DNA of 37,148 bases from Trichomonas tenax (taxonomy: Eukaryota; Parabasalia; Trichomonadida; Trichomonadidae), in NCBI GenBank assembly GCA_023091735.1, contig JALKBU010000486.1, positions 1 through 37,148 of the forward strand, read 5' to 3'. Below the pieces are notes generated by a model. That model had not been told where the DNA came from, did no database searches, and worked only from the letters and a program-made list of their open reading frames with translations. Position numbers and translations under genes: made by a program. Below, piece after piece: positions 7,465-17,979 of the stretch (the stretch's first letter is position 1; each line of letters starts with the position of its first letter).

Positions 7465-10326
7465 TCAATTCAAGTCCGGAACATCAAGCTTATCCTTGTA
7501 TTTCAATATCTTCTGCATTACAAGTTCGTATTCTCTTCTTTGCTTTTCTTCGTCAGAATCCTCTTCTTCGTAATCTTCTTCAACGTTGAAATCCGTATCT
7601 GGCGTTTCATCAGTCTGTTTTTCATCTTCAGATTCAACAATGAATCCTTCCAAATCAGCATAGTTATCATCATCGTCTGAACTTTGTTCTCTCAACGCCT
7701 GATCGATAAATCTATTTGTGGATCGCCACTTCTGACGACCGAATGGATTAATTAAAGGAAGATTCTTATTTCTCCTCTTGCTGTCTCGACTCAATGATGC
7801 GTTGTAATTCGTAAGAAAAGCTATGAATGATCCTTGCCTTTTCAGAGGCATTAAATGGCCGAATTGTTGAACAAAAGTATTTGCATTGTTCCTGAAAGCC
7901 TCAAAGTTCTCTGGAGGTTGGTCTTTGAATAATTTCAGAATATCTATCATAACATCGAGAATTTGTGTAACGGCGCTTTTCAGCATGTAACCATATGGCG
8001 GACTTATTAATTGTATTAACAAGTCAAATAAATCGGGTTTTACCTTCTTATCCAAGAGAAATCTTGCTGATAAACATTTGCACATAGTTAAATATGGAAC
8101 ATGTTTCATATTACCAGTCATCTTTAAAAATGGTCTTTTGTAAGATAAGCATTCAGCAATTTGCTTGCAGTACTGAATAAAAAGATTTCTTGGCGCTTTA
8201 ACAAGCAGTAATTGTGTGAATAATCTGATTATATTACCATCTGAGAACTCTATTCTGTCTAAAAGATTGTAGAGCACTAATGTAGATGATTGATCACCAA
8301 CCATATGAATGCTTAGCAAATTCACATATGCTTCGAGAACATTTGAAGTAATAGCATAGTTTGAAATATCATATTCAAGATTGTCGAGAATATCTTGAAA
8401 ATCTATTTTGATCGGATTGTTCTCTTTGCATAATATTTTGATTACTAATTCCCTGTATGACATTAAAACACTCAATCGAATCTCAGGATCAATACTTTCA
8501 TCAAAACCTTGATTTAAATCCTCGTTTTTCATAAACAAATTGAAGATGAGCTCAAAATGCTTTTCTGGAAGATTTGTGCGACTCAATAAATCAAGAATGA
8601 AGTAACAATAAGGAAAATTATATGATTCGCTTGTTTCTAATTGTTTGAGTGCAAAGTTTGAATCGAGTTTCAAATCAATCCATTCACTTGGCGATATTTT
8701 AATTCCGCTGCAGTGTTGTGTAATTATTAATGAAAAATCGCAAAATAGTTTGAAACACTCCGCATCGAATGGAGTCAAAATAGCAAAAACATCAGTAATT
8801 AGCAACAAAGTATTGACATCAAACTTTTCATCTTTCGGATAATCTTTCAATTGCTTCACAGCAAAAAACTCTGATGGATCGCATCCTAAAGATATCATCA
8901 AATCAATTGTTACAGATGGAGTGTCTTCAACGACTGCTGTTCCGTATGAATCATAAGAAACGAGACTTCTATATCTGTCAATCGGCGTTAAATAATTTCT
9001 GCATTCTTTAATTATTTTCTGCTTTGCTGATTCATTTAAAGCTGATTTATCTAGTGTTCTCAAGTATTTGAAAATTCTGTTTCTAGAAAATGTTACTGAG
9101 GTGTATTGGAAAAGGATATCAAGTATTTGATGTATATATTCTTGCATTGGCTCTTTTAGATGCGATAATAAGAAGCAAAATTTGTTAATTCCTTCTTTCG
9201 TTGAAGCAGTTCTAAGAGTCAATTTCTTTAGATATAGCAGCGCTTGTTCCATTAATTCAGGTGATGAGGATGAAACTACAAGAGCTGTATCAAGTAGATG
9301 TGATTGTATCGTTGAATTTACTGAATACAAAATCGAAAAAAGATCAACAGAATTAAGCAACAAATTTTTGGCTCTTTTTGCACATAATTCTATTGCTTTG
9401 TATGTTACTGTTAGAAAACTTTGGCTCTCATCTTCGTTATATAATGCGTATGTAATGATATCTCTATATTCAGAAGAAATGAAGATCTGCGTAAGAAGCT
9501 CAGCGACATAATTATAAGATTGATAAATTAATCTATCAGCACAAATTCCGCATAAACAATCAATGATGTCTATTGGCGGAAGGACTTTAAAATTGTATTT
9601 GCTGATGTCACACTTCTGCATTAAACCTATTCGTATCAAATATCTGAGTGATCTAATGACAGGAGCAATGGATAACTTCGAAACTGCAAATAAAAGAAAA
9701 ACGTCTGAACTTTGCAATTGATAGTCAATTTTGTGCTTAATTGATTGACGAATACTCACCTCGAGGGCATTCACAAGCTCATGGGAATGTGATCTCCTTT
9801 GCCTGATGAGAAATACACAATCTGGAAGTTCATTTAAATCCATGTAATGAAATATTTTACGAATGAGCAGTGCAATTCGTGTATCACGCTTATATTCGAA
9901 TAAATATAAAGAAATATTGAGTAATGCGGAAACAGATTTTGGATTTTCAATTGTAAAATCTCCGATTTTTTCGATAAACATTTCTAAATTTGAAGTCGTG
10001 AGATTCAGTTCAGATATGGAATGAAACAGTGGAATAGAAATTGCTGCAGGAAATGAAGATCGAAGTAATCTGAAAATATAAGTTTGTCTGTTGGGTTCAA
10101 ATCGATATAATATCAACGGTGCAATACTAAGGAATGGATGGAGTGCTATCGAACTAAATTGATCGATTTTTTCGAACATTTGAAAAATTGTTTCCGCATA
10201 TTGCGAAAATTCTGTATTTCTAGTGCCAGACTCTCTTGATATTACCGACTGTATGTTGAATGTATTCTGTACAATCGTTTTCTGAGAAATGTTTGGCTCA
10301 AGAAAAGATAATAGCAATTCATTCAT
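7465..10326 (-). CDS. large helical-repeat protein with acidic C-terminal tail, unrecognised
   Basis: The 953-residue protein is a succession of amphipathic helices resembling a HEAT/ARM-like solenoid (for example 'SPELMEQALLYLKKLTL', 'PMQEYIHQILDILFQYTSV'). It then has a basic segment (RDSKRRNKNLPLINPFGRQKWRS) and a strongly acidic tail with DDDDNYADLEGFIVESEDE and YEEEDSDEEKQRRE. Solenoid plus acidic tail suggests a nuclear scaffold. FANCI/FANCD2-like or ribosome-biogenesis solenoids are possibilities, but I cannot identify it. The longest frame begins at 10365, but a TCATT initiator at 10330-10334 falls inside it, so the ATG at 10324-10326 (MNELLLSFLEPN) is the likely start, with a leader of only 6 nt. 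Confidence 0.8.
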   Translation of the reverse strand: MNELLLSFLEPNISQKTIVQNTFNIQSVISRESGTRNTEFSQYAETIFQMFEKIDQFSSIALHPFLSIAPLILYRFEPNRQTYIFRLLRSSFPAAISIPLFHSISELNLTTSNLEMFIEKIGDFTIENPKSVSALLNISLYLFEYKRDTRIALLIRKIFHYMDLNELPDCVFLIRQRRSHSHELVNALEVSIRQSIKHKIDYQLQSSDVFLLFAVSKLSIAPVIRSLRYLIRIGLMQKCDISKYNFKVLPPIDIIDCLCGICADRLIYQSYNYVAELLTQIFISSEYRDIITYALYNEDESQSFLTVTYKAIELCAKRAKNLLLNSVDLFSILYSVNSTIQSHLLDTALVVSSSSPELMEQALLYLKKLTLRTASTKEGINKFCFLLSHLKEPMQEYIHQILDILFQYTSVTFSRNRIFKYLRTLDKSALNESAKQKIIKECRNYLTPIDRYRSLVSYDSYGTAVVEDTPSVTIDLMISLGCDPSEFFAVKQLKDYPKDEKFDVNTLLLITDVFAILTPFDAECFKLFCDFSLIITQHCSGIKISPSEWIDLKLDSNFALKQLETSESYNFPYCYFILDLLSRTNLPEKHFELIFNLFMKNEDLNQGFDESIDPEIRLSVLMSYRELVIKILCKENNPIKIDFQDILDNLEYDISNYAITSNVLEAYVNLLSIHMVGDQSSTLVLYNLLDRIEFSDGNIIRLFTQLLLVKAPRNLFIQYCKQIAECLSYKRPFLKMTGNMKHVPYLTMCKCLSARFLLDKKVKPDLFDLLIQLISPPYGYMLKSAVTQILDVMIDILKLFKDQPPENFEAFRNNANTFVQQFGHLMPLKRQGSFIAFLTNYNASLSRDSKRRNKNLPLINPFGRQKWRSTNRFIDQALREQSSDDDDNYADLEGFIVESEDEKQTDETPDTDFNVEEDYEEEDSDEEKQRREYELVMQKILKYKDKLDVPDLN

Positions 10327-10329
10327 AAA

Positions 10330-10334
10330 AATGA
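10330..10334 (-). promoter_or_regulatory. initiator (TCATT) of the 953-residue solenoid gene
   Basis: Matches TCAYW with A(+1) 6 nt before the ATG at 10326. It moves the start 13 codons downstream of the longest open frame. Confidence 0.65.
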
Positions 10335-10365
10335 CTTCAACTTGAGATAAAGAATAAATTTGCAT

Positions 10366-10838
10366 TCAAAGATATACATAAATTCATGATATTTCAGATT
10401 ATATAAGATAATATTTTAAATTTAATTATTCTTTGGGTTTGAAAGAAATTTAATCATCAAAAACATATCTCTAAAGCTATGAAATATCAGAAATGCGTTT
10501 ATTTTTGTTATTTCAAAGTTGAATGATAAATATTTTCATTGAAACAATGTTAAGACTTTAAACAAAGATCATTAATTATAATATAGACACAGTTACTAAT
10601 AGTTTAATATATAATGTTTTGAAAACAAATTATGCCTTTTTTCTGTTTTTCTGCCCAAAAATTGACTATTCTAAAAATACAAATTAATACATTAATAGAC
10701 ACAATACCCCATCTATAATTTTGGCTGATTTAAAATCAAAAAACTCTCATCCATATCTGAAAAAATTACGTTTTTTTGTTTTCTTGAGCGGTCTAAAAGT
10801 ATGAAAAGTAGTGTATCGATGAAATAAGACTCACATGA
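10366..10838. other. gene-free AT-rich gap
   Basis: No supported feature. It separates the solenoid gene start from the 3' end of the surface-protein pseudogene. A 60-codon open frame at 10793-10975 is probably a shadow of the pseudogene's last module. Confidence 0.5.
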
Positions 10839-13569
10839 TTATTTTTTGTTTTTTCGAACAAAGAAAGAATGATATAAATGAAGAACATATCTCCCCATTG
10901 TTTGTGGATAGTTTCTAACCCAGAATTTTTGATACTTTGTGAGTTCACTGCGGAAATGATATTGATCCTCTGCAAAGAATGTAATATTGTGACATCTCTC
11001 GGGAAGATTTTTAGGAATATTTAAAAGATGTGCAAAGCTTCCGTTGACTGAATGTACATGAATATTCATTAATTTTCCAGTATAATTATTATCTATTATC
11101 CAATAAATGTCGATGTCACTCTCGAGATCTATATCAGTCACATATCCACTCACGTTAATAGATGCATTATACAATTTAATGTATTCCTTTGGGTCTATAT
11201 CATATACATTAATAGAAGGTGCATTATACAGATATTCAAAAGATGTAACAACTGTCTGCGATGGTAAGTTATCGGCATCAACAGCATAAATTCTTAATAT
11301 ATTAGGAAACTCAACGATGGTGAGAATCAAAGGCAGTGTTATAAACTTCTGATTTCATATGCGATTTATCATCATTGGCAACAATTGAAATGATATTCGG
11401 GCCATTTTTCAAACCATAGCTGATTGGAATATTGACATCTCTTCCAGAAAATTGTATATTTTAATTTGCTACCCCATCGAAAATTTCTAGCGTTACACTA
11501 CTGGAATTTATTAATTCCGCATAGATTTTCATAAAGTTATTGAGTGATCTTTGTATTCGCATTGATTGATTTTGTACAATTTTTAATCTAGGAATTGGTG
11601 TATAGACAATGAATTCAAAAAACTCTTTTTCTGATTCAATGCCATCAGAGTCTATTAAATAAACTTCGATTAAGTGTTCTATGTTATCCTCTAAAGAATC
11701 ATTGATCGGGACTATAATATTCTGCATTGGATCTGATGAAGAAGGAAATGTTTGATTGGATATTTGAAAATCATCGATATCTACAATAACATAAATGATT
11801 TCAGCATTATCATTGTTAGATATATTAACTTGAAATTCAACATTTTCATTAAATAACTTTGGGAAAATAGTTCTTTCGGGTGGAATTAGAGCATTAGCTG
11901 GCTCATTGTAACTATATATAAAGTTATAAGTCTGCTTGAACTCGGATCTTGACTCAGAGTTCACGATAATATCTAAAATATGTGAACCTTTCTCTAGATT
12001 TCTCGGAATTGAAAGAACAAATGAATATTCGCTTGGCTGAACATTGCTGAGGAAATTAATTGCTTAATTATTAATATTGCATGAAATATTTACAACTTTC
12101 CATATTTCGTAAACATCAAATGAAAAATTGATATTTTCACATCGTTCAATATTTTTTGTTAGATTTGTCGATATTTTCACAACTGGAGCTCTGTTAATAT
12201 ATGTTAATTCATATTGCTGTGAGCTGGATCTTTGGTAATGTTGTTCTACAAAAATTGTTATTTGATGTGTTTCAAATGTAAAACTTTCAGGGAAAATAAA
12301 AATAACTTTTCCGTCATTGATTCTTGCAATATATGTTTTTGGATCATTATCAAAGGAGTACATTACATTAATTCCATTATAGCGATTTACTGGAAGTATT
12401 TTAATTCCAGTTTGATAGGATTTCGAGTTTATCTCTTTTGGAAAGTCATCAGTAAACTTGAATGATAAAGATGTTTGTTCTAAATTAATTGCTATAAGTT
12501 TGTATTCACATGAGCAGCCGCTTTTCCCTGTTATATTGACAATGCTTCTTCCAGTTCTAAGATTCTCTGGGAATTCGAACTTTTCATAAAATTTATAGTT
12601 TCTTTCATTTTTAGAAGTGGACCGATATGACACTAAAATTTCCAAAGGCCCACATCCTGAAATATCTCTTATCGTTGCATTCAAGATTGGTTTTTCATCA
12701 AATTGCTGGTACTTTGTTTTATCCAGTTCGGCATCGAAATGTAATGCGTCTAGCCATTTGACTCGGATGTTTCTTTCGATAATATTTGAAATAAGTCCCT
12801 AGTTGTTGTCGCAATAAAATTTAATTGTATTTCTTCCATTTATTAAAAACCAACCTGATGGGATTTTGAAGATTCCGTAAAGTAATTACTCAACAAATAC
12901 TTATCATTATCCGCAAACTCTACATAAAGAGATATTTTGGCTCCTTCATAAACATCAGAAATTGAACCAGTGATGATTAAAAGTATCTCCTGGATTCTTG
13001 TATTCCTTATCTTGTATATCACCTATGGAAATAGTTTGCCTTTTAGTTTTTGGAGGATTATTTTCAGGAGATGGAGCGATATTGAAGATAAGAGTTTCTT
13101 TAGCATGAATTTTTCTATTTCTCCATGAAAAAGCAATTCCAGTATCAGTATTTTCATATGAATTTTGAGTGAAATTATTGAATTTATTATCATCAGCCCT
13201 TCTAAATGGTCCAAACCAATAAGTGTCGACATCAGTTCCACCCATTCCGCGTAAAATAAATGAAGTAACTTTTCCTTTGCCGTCCTCCATAAGAAATCCA
13301 CGGTTCCCGATTTCTTCATCATATATGTTTGATATTTTTGCTCTGTCGTTGGAATACATCTGAATGTCCGCGTGAGTAGCAACAGAAATCGTATGTGAAA
13401 CCGAATCTTCGTTTGATATTGATTTTTGGTGATTTGAATTTCGATTGACTTCTCTTCCAACACCATCCACTTCAAAATACGTTATATATCCACTATCAAA
13501 GTACGTTGTTTGTCTACCATCGATGTGGATGTTAAAATTATAATCTCTTGAAAAGAAAACTGCCAACAT
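10839..13569 (-). pseudogene. decayed large surface protein with repeated Ig/cadherin-like modules
   Basis: Four minus-strand open frames (13569-12955, 12684-12064, 11964-11461, 11330-10839) join into one protein of about 900 residues. Lesions I can place are a frameshift near 12965-12975, a second near 12880, TAG at about 12798-12800, TAA at 12064-12066, TAA at 11461-11463 and a frameshift near 11335. Sequence between the frames stays protein-like (for example ISDVYEGAKISLYVEFAD and IPSGWFLINGRNTIKFYC), which shows recent decay. The N-terminal ~200 residues form a separate domain. At least three modules follow, with the pattern 'hydrophobic-x-IPKNL-x(2-4)-C/S-H-x-I-x(3)-A/V-x-D', typical of a beta-sandwich adhesin, with many potential N-glycosylation sites. 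The initiator TCATT at 13586-13590 is 19 nt upstream of the ATG. The family name is unknown. Confidence 0.75.
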
Positions 13570-14028
13570 TAATTATAAAACAAATAATGAAAAATTCGAA
13601 CCATGGAGTATAAATAACGTTAAATAAAGGACTTCAAAAGTGACAATGATTTTGTTTAAAAAATGAAATTAACCTGTTAATTGATTGAGAATTCTCAAAA
13701 AAATAGTGTCACGTTTTGTATTTATATGCAATTATTTGACATGTTCGTATAACAATATCCTTAGTCCATTTTTAAAATAATTTCCTATTTTTTTTCATTC
13801 AATGAAAATCATTGCTGTACGTAGTGGCTATGCCCTTGAAAGAGTATTTTTCATGTTTTGCGTTTCATTTGTATCGCTTTACGTTCGGTTCGAAATGAAA
13901 AATATGATGAAACTGATAATGAAGCCATTTAATCTATTTCTCTTCATTGAATGAATACGTTCTACGAAAGTTTTAGTGTTCAAATATTCAAATATCTGAA
14001 TAGATAAACATAGAATTAATACAAAACT
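13570..14028. other. intergenic gap with overlapping inverted repeats and two promoter-motif copies
   Basis: TGTCACGTTTTG at 13707-13718 and TGACATGT at 13737-13744 are promoter-motif copies upstream of the pseudogene. At 13845-13904 the segment 13893-13904 can pair either with 13845-13854 (TATTTTTCAT, 10 bp) or with 13863-13870 (TTTCATTT, 8 bp). I see no gene. Confidence 0.5.
13586..13590 (-). promoter_or_regulatory. initiator (TCATT) of the surface-protein pseudogene
   Basis: TCAYW match, A(+1) 19 nt before the ATG at 13569. The promoter survives although the frame is broken. Confidence 0.55.
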
Positions 14029-14997
14029 TTATTTTATCTTTAATTCTCTCTTGATCCAAGCCACAACGTTGAGGTGATTGTTATCCATTGCAAGGTCAAT
14101 AGGTTTCTCACCTTGGGAGGTAACATCTGTAAGTGAAGCACCTTTTTCCAGCAAGTATTTGATTAATTTCAAATTACCGCTTGCAGCTGCAGCAGTAATT
14201 GGGATTTTCTTTTTGTTCTTTATCATTACCTTCTCTTTGAACTTCTCAACAAGTGTTTTAACCGTTGCATAAGCGCCATTTTGACAAGCGATTATCATCG
14301 GGGTTTCGGCATTGTGATTGGTTCTCGATAACAATACACCACACTCTTCAACAAGGTACGTTATCGCATCTACAGCGTTTCCTTTAGCAGCGTAATGAAG
14401 TGGGTTATTTCCAGAGGAATCAGCTTCGTGGAAGTTAATTTCGTTGTCACCCAAAAATTTAAGTATATCAACAGCATTGTATTGTGCTGCAGGCATCATT
14501 GGCGAGACGCCAGAATGATTTGCTGCAGATAATGAAATACCATGTGCGAAAGAGTATTTGACTATATCAACGGAATTGTACATTGTAGCGTAGTGCATTG
14601 GAAGGTTACCTAAGTCATCTTCTCTTTTGAAGTAATTTAGATTGTTATCAAGTAATTTGCAGCATTCAAGACTTCCACCTGCTGCTGCATAGTGTATCAC
14701 GTTCATGCCATTCAGTCCTTTTACTTTCAGGTCAGTATTAATGCTAATAAGATATTCAATGATTTTAAATGCATGGAAGTAGGCTGCAATACATATAATC
14801 TTAGGCTCTCCAGCCAAAAATGAAGGAACAGAGTATGGAATGGAGAAATTTTGTTCGTGAATTTGATATTCCGAATCAATTTCTGAAAATTTATCAACAT
14901 CATCCTCAAGAATCGCATCCAAAGCACTAAGAATGATTTTCTCCTTCTCTCTGATTTTCTCTAATTCTGCTGGTGTTGGTACAACATTAGAATACAT
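14029..14997 (-). CDS. ankyrin-repeat protein
   Basis: 322 residues. A helical N-terminal cap (about 1-85) is followed by roughly seven ankyrin repeats with the usual 'G-x-TPLHxAA' signature in relaxed form: 'GMNVIHYAAAGGSLECCKLL', 'GNLPMHYATMYNSVDIVKY', 'SGNNPLHYAAKGNAVDAITY' and 'GEKPIDLAMDNNHLNVV'. The protein should be a protein-protein interaction scaffold; the partner is unknown. The ankyrin superfamily is hugely expanded in trichomonads. The longest frame starts with a TTG at 15009; I used the ATG at 14995-14997 (MYSNVVPTPAELEK), which has a TCACT initiator 17 nt upstream. It is divergent from the small basic-protein gene at 15147, sharing a 149-bp promoter gap. Confidence 0.9.
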   Translation of the reverse strand: MYSNVVPTPAELEKIREKEKIILSALDAILEDDVDKFSEIDSEYQIHEQNFSIPYSVPSFLAGEPKIICIAAYFHAFKIIEYLISINTDLKVKGLNGMNVIHYAAAGGSLECCKLLDNNLNYFKREDDLGNLPMHYATMYNSVDIVKYSFAHGISLSAANHSGVSPMMPAAQYNAVDILKFLGDNEINFHEADSSGNNPLHYAAKGNAVDAITYLVEECGVLLSRTNHNAETPMIIACQNGAYATVKTLVEKFKEKVMIKNKKKIPITAAAASGNLKLIKYLLEKGASLTDVTSQGEKPIDLAMDNNHLNVVAWIKRELKIK

Positions 14998-15011
14998 CTG
15001 ACAAATCAAAA

Positions 15012-15016
15012 AGTGA
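15012..15016 (-). promoter_or_regulatory. initiator (TCACT) of the ankyrin gene
   Basis: TCAYW match with A(+1) 17 nt before the ATG at 14997. Confidence 0.55.
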
Positions 15017-15054
15017 AGATAAAAAAGTGAACAAAGGCGAATGTTTTCTAATTT

Positions 15055-15099
15055 TGACGTGTAAAGCTATCAAATCATCATTCCTTCTGTCATGTAATG
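15055..15099. promoter_or_regulatory. paired promoter motifs in a divergent gene gap
   Basis: TGACGTGTAAAG at 15055-15066 and TGTCATGTAATG at 15088-15099 lie between the divergent ankyrin (-) and basic-protein (+) genes, in the same orientation 33 nt apart. They match copies at other promoters. Confidence 0.5.
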
Positions 15100-15146
15100 C
15101 TAAAAAATAAGTGAAGTTATGTCAAGTGAACTAAAAGGTGACATTA

Positions 15147-15662
15147 ATGCCAAGAGGAAGAAAGAAAAAAGTTGTATCTTCAGAGAGCGAAGATGAGTTC
15201 GTTGACTCTGAGGAGGACATAAAGCCGAAGAAGAAAGCAAAAAAACCTAAGCAGAAGAAATCAAAAGTTCAAAAAAAAGAAGAAGTTATTGAAGAAAATA
15301 CTTCTTTGGATGTCGATTTTGAGGAATTGTCCATTGAATCATTAAGAGAGGAACTAATTAAGCGAAATTATTATCCTCCAATGGTTCGATTTTTTGATCG
15401 AAGGCAATTATTACTAATTTTAAACGAAAAGTTTGATGCAAAAACATGCTTTAAGAATCAAATTCGCCGTGATATCGAAATTATGATGGAGAATGGTGTT
15501 CTTAGCAAACTTAATCAATTGCTTTTAAATCACTCAATTACACAGACCCAAATAACATCTTTGCCTGATGATGTGAAGTCAAAGATCAATGCGGCCTATA
15601 ATTCCGGTGTAGCTGCAGATGAAATAATTAAACTATATGTTCGTCCGGCTTTACAGAATTAG
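15147..15662 (+). CDS. small basic/acidic protein, probably nuclear
   Basis: The 171-residue protein starts MPRGRKKKVVSSESEDEF, then has a lysine-rich stretch of about 25 residues (KPKKKAKKPKQKKSK) resembling a nuclear localisation signal, and a folded helical C-terminal ~115 residues. 'LSIESLREELIKRN' faintly recalls the first helix of a SAP DNA-binding motif, but the second half does not fit well. The longest frame starts with GTG at 15138; the ATG at 15147 is the better start. No clean TCAYW is present; TCAAG lies about 23 nt upstream. Function unknown. Confidence 0.7.
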   Translation: MPRGRKKKVVSSESEDEFVDSEEDIKPKKKAKKPKQKKSKVQKKEEVIEENTSLDVDFEELSIESLREELIKRNYYPPMVRFFDRRQLLLILNEKFDAKTCFKNQIRRDIEIMMENGVLSKLNQLLLNHSITQTQITSLPDDVKSKINAAYNSGVAADEIIKLYVRPALQN

Positions 15663-16831
15663 GCCTTCTTATAAAAAAAATTTGTTTATAGGTAAACATG
15701 TAATGATTTTAATATAGTCTAAAATAAGTTCCCCAGCAATAGAAAGGTTGTCCACAGTTTAGTAGTAATGTTCATTTTGGGTAAGCAATCCATGTAAATA
15801 GTTGATGTTACTCTTCATCGTATATGTCGAAAAAACACAATGAATAAATAGAGTGAAATTCTTTAATAATAAAAAAGTATGCATAGATTTAAACTTTCCA
15901 CAATGACTACATTACATTTTGCGCGATCTCACCTTGTTAAGGTATTAATTATTATTCTAATCATATATTATATTGTTACAACCATGAAAATATATGAAAC
16001 TGCTAAAAATGGATGCATGCGTTGCAAATTTAATAAAGAAAGAAGTTGATTATGCATTTGTGATTTCATCAAATTTCGAAAAATCAATAATTTTCGTAGT
16101 TTAGAGGATGTCAATGTATAATCTTTAATGAATTGTAGTCATACATCATCTGTTTAGAGGCTAAATACGTGAATTAACTCACTTTCAATGCAAAGACGAC
16201 TGAAAGTTTGAAAATTTACTTTTTAAAATATAGTGAGTAAAATGAAAGCAATTTTAGAATAATATCACCGACAAAAAGTGACATAAAAATATTTGAATAT
16301 ATTGTTCACAAGTCAAAAGTCAAAAATAATCATCATTTTGCAGGGCACTTTCATCAAAATCTCAAATAAGAAACAATGACATTGGTAGAGGTATTTCGAA
16401 ATGGCAAATTAATAAATTTTACACGTCAAAAATTTTTCATCGTATCTACCAAAAATTCAAAATAAATTAAGAAATATAAAACTATATCACATCCTGATAC
16501 ATGTGTTAAACTAATCAATTTTATTCTTAAATTTTCTTCTAAAATACCAACTAGTTTAATTAGCAGAGCATTTGTATCAAATATTTTTTTGTGAATTGAT
16601 GTCAAAAATTTAATAAATTTCACAAATAAACGTCTCCCTTTTGATTTTGAATTTATGATATAGTAATGATATTAAATCATAATACAGCAAATTTTTAATT
16701 CAGAGAAATTTTATATCATTCAATTATTTGAATAGAAACCTCTTTAAATTTTCGAGTGAAACCACTGCCATGACGATATACAAACGATTTTTAATCCACT
16801 AATTTCCACTTTTTACAATTTCATAGAAAAA
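15663..16831. other. gene-free stretch of about 1.2 kb
   Basis: AT-rich. TTTACACGTCAAA at 16418-16430 is the exact reverse complement of a 13-nt core at 15054-15066, yet it lies about 415 nt from the next start codon. A 65-codon minus frame (16426-16623) is hydrophobic and repetitive in composition and is not credible as a gene. A gene start may have been lost here. Confidence 0.5.
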
Positions 16832-16836
16832 TCATT
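16832..16836 (+). promoter_or_regulatory. initiator (TCATT) of the 144-residue gene
   Basis: TCAYW match with A(+1) 12 nt before the ATG at 16846. Confidence 0.55.
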
Positions 16837-16845
16837 ATTAATAAA

Positions 16846-17280
16846 ATGTACACAGGGAGACTTGTAGAGTTATACACGAACTCTCTCAAGAAGAACCGGA
16901 GCAAGGACTTGGAGATCAAGAGGATGGAAGAGCAGTATAAATGGGAGAAATCACTTTCTGCTACAAATAAGCTTGCATACGATTCACCCATAAAGAGAAA
17001 CAGGTCCATGTCATTCGATGACAGCCAGAGGACTCGCTCAGCAAAATCTGTTGTGGTTCAGCCGCTCAGACCACCAAAAACTTACAGACACAAATTCTCC
17101 AACACAGTACCAACAGCTCATTTAACGAAGATGGTGCAGGAGCTGAGGCTCTCCAAAATCCATGATCCGGCTTTGAGCTCAATGAATTCCTTGCCAAAGC
17201 CAACTATTCAGGATAACGATGATATCCAGCTATACAGACCAATTTCAGCCACAGTGTCAGCTCTGGACCATATTATTTAG
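16846..17280 (+). CDS. small unknown protein, basic and serine-rich
   Basis: 144 residues. The N-terminus is a charged helix (LKKNRSKDLEIKRMEEQYKW) that could form a short coiled coil. The middle is rich in Ser, Arg and Pro (SPIKRNRSMSFDDSQRTRSA), a likely phosphorylated, disordered linker, followed by a Thr/Leu-rich C-terminus. Codon use and the good TCATT initiator 12 nt upstream support a real gene. After the stop codon (TAG) a T-rich block TTTTTGTTTGTAATATAAA (17306-17324) resembles the 3' flank of the USP gene. No family recognised. Confidence 0.7.
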   Translation: MYTGRLVELYTNSLKKNRSKDLEIKRMEEQYKWEKSLSATNKLAYDSPIKRNRSMSFDDSQRTRSAKSVVVQPLRPPKTYRHKFSNTVPTAHLTKMVQELRLSKIHDPALSSMNSLPKPTIQDNDDIQLYRPISATVSALDHII

Positions 17281-17402
17281 ATGTAATATATTGAATTATA
17301 TTGTATTTTTGTTTGTAATATAAAGCTAATTTGTTTGCTAACTTCCAGTGATGCTATACTCCGTTGTTCTCCAAGGAAAACCATGAAGGACAAATATTAA
17401 CT

Positions 17403-17472
17403 TTGATGGTTCATTTCACAAAATAGGAAACATATGTGAATCACCATGGATTTCCTATATATGGACCATCAA
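17403..17472. repeat. long nested hairpin (12-bp outer and 8-bp inner stem)
   Basis: TTGATGGTTCAT (17403-17414) pairs with ATGGACCATCAA (17461-17472) with one T/G wobble. Inside, ATAGGAAA (17423-17430) pairs perfectly with TTTCCTAT (17451-17458). An 8/2-nt internal loop and a 20-nt apical loop result. This could be a structured RNA or a miniature transposon-like palindrome. No promoter or flanking gene gives it a strand. Confidence 0.6.
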
Positions 17473-17979
17473 CATATCGTTTTGATCAATTGCTGGTCAT
17501 AAAACTATATGTTTTCTTTGACATAATTAGATGTTTTACACATCATTCCACGAACTTTCCCTAAAACCTGTCCTCCACAACGTGGAGAATTCAATCATAA
17601 AGGAATTGCTATGGATATTCGATACCGAATGATATTAGAAAGTCAAAAACATAAATTAAAATTGTTCACATATGGAATATGCTTTTGCGCCTTGAGCACA
17701 CACTGATGGCACAAATTTTATTATCCAATATATAGTTTTGAGAATCAAATCTTTAATGTCTTAATCTACCTGCTAAACAACTCCATTTCTATTATTATTA
17801 TGAAATTTAGCCTGTTAAAGGCTGAAATAAATTTTGATTTTGAAGTTTATTTTGAAATTGCGATCTGAGTTATGTTTACCGCGAATTACTATAAGCCTCA
17901 TCTATGCAAATCGATGAATATCATTGCTCAGCTTTAAAACACAAATATAAAAAAAAATTAATATTTTGATAAAAAATAA

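Noticed and set aside
9182..9511. 109-codon plus-strand frame inside the solenoid gene
   Set aside because: Antisense shadow of a well supported minus-strand gene.
13023..13475. 150-codon minus-strand frame overlapping the surface-protein pseudogene
   Set aside because: Alternative frame of the real gene; the other frame has the coherent domain pattern and initiator.
16426..16623. 65-codon minus-strand hydrophobic frame
   Set aside because: Composition expected of AT-rich noncoding DNA; the promoter-like motif overlaps its 3' end rather than its start.
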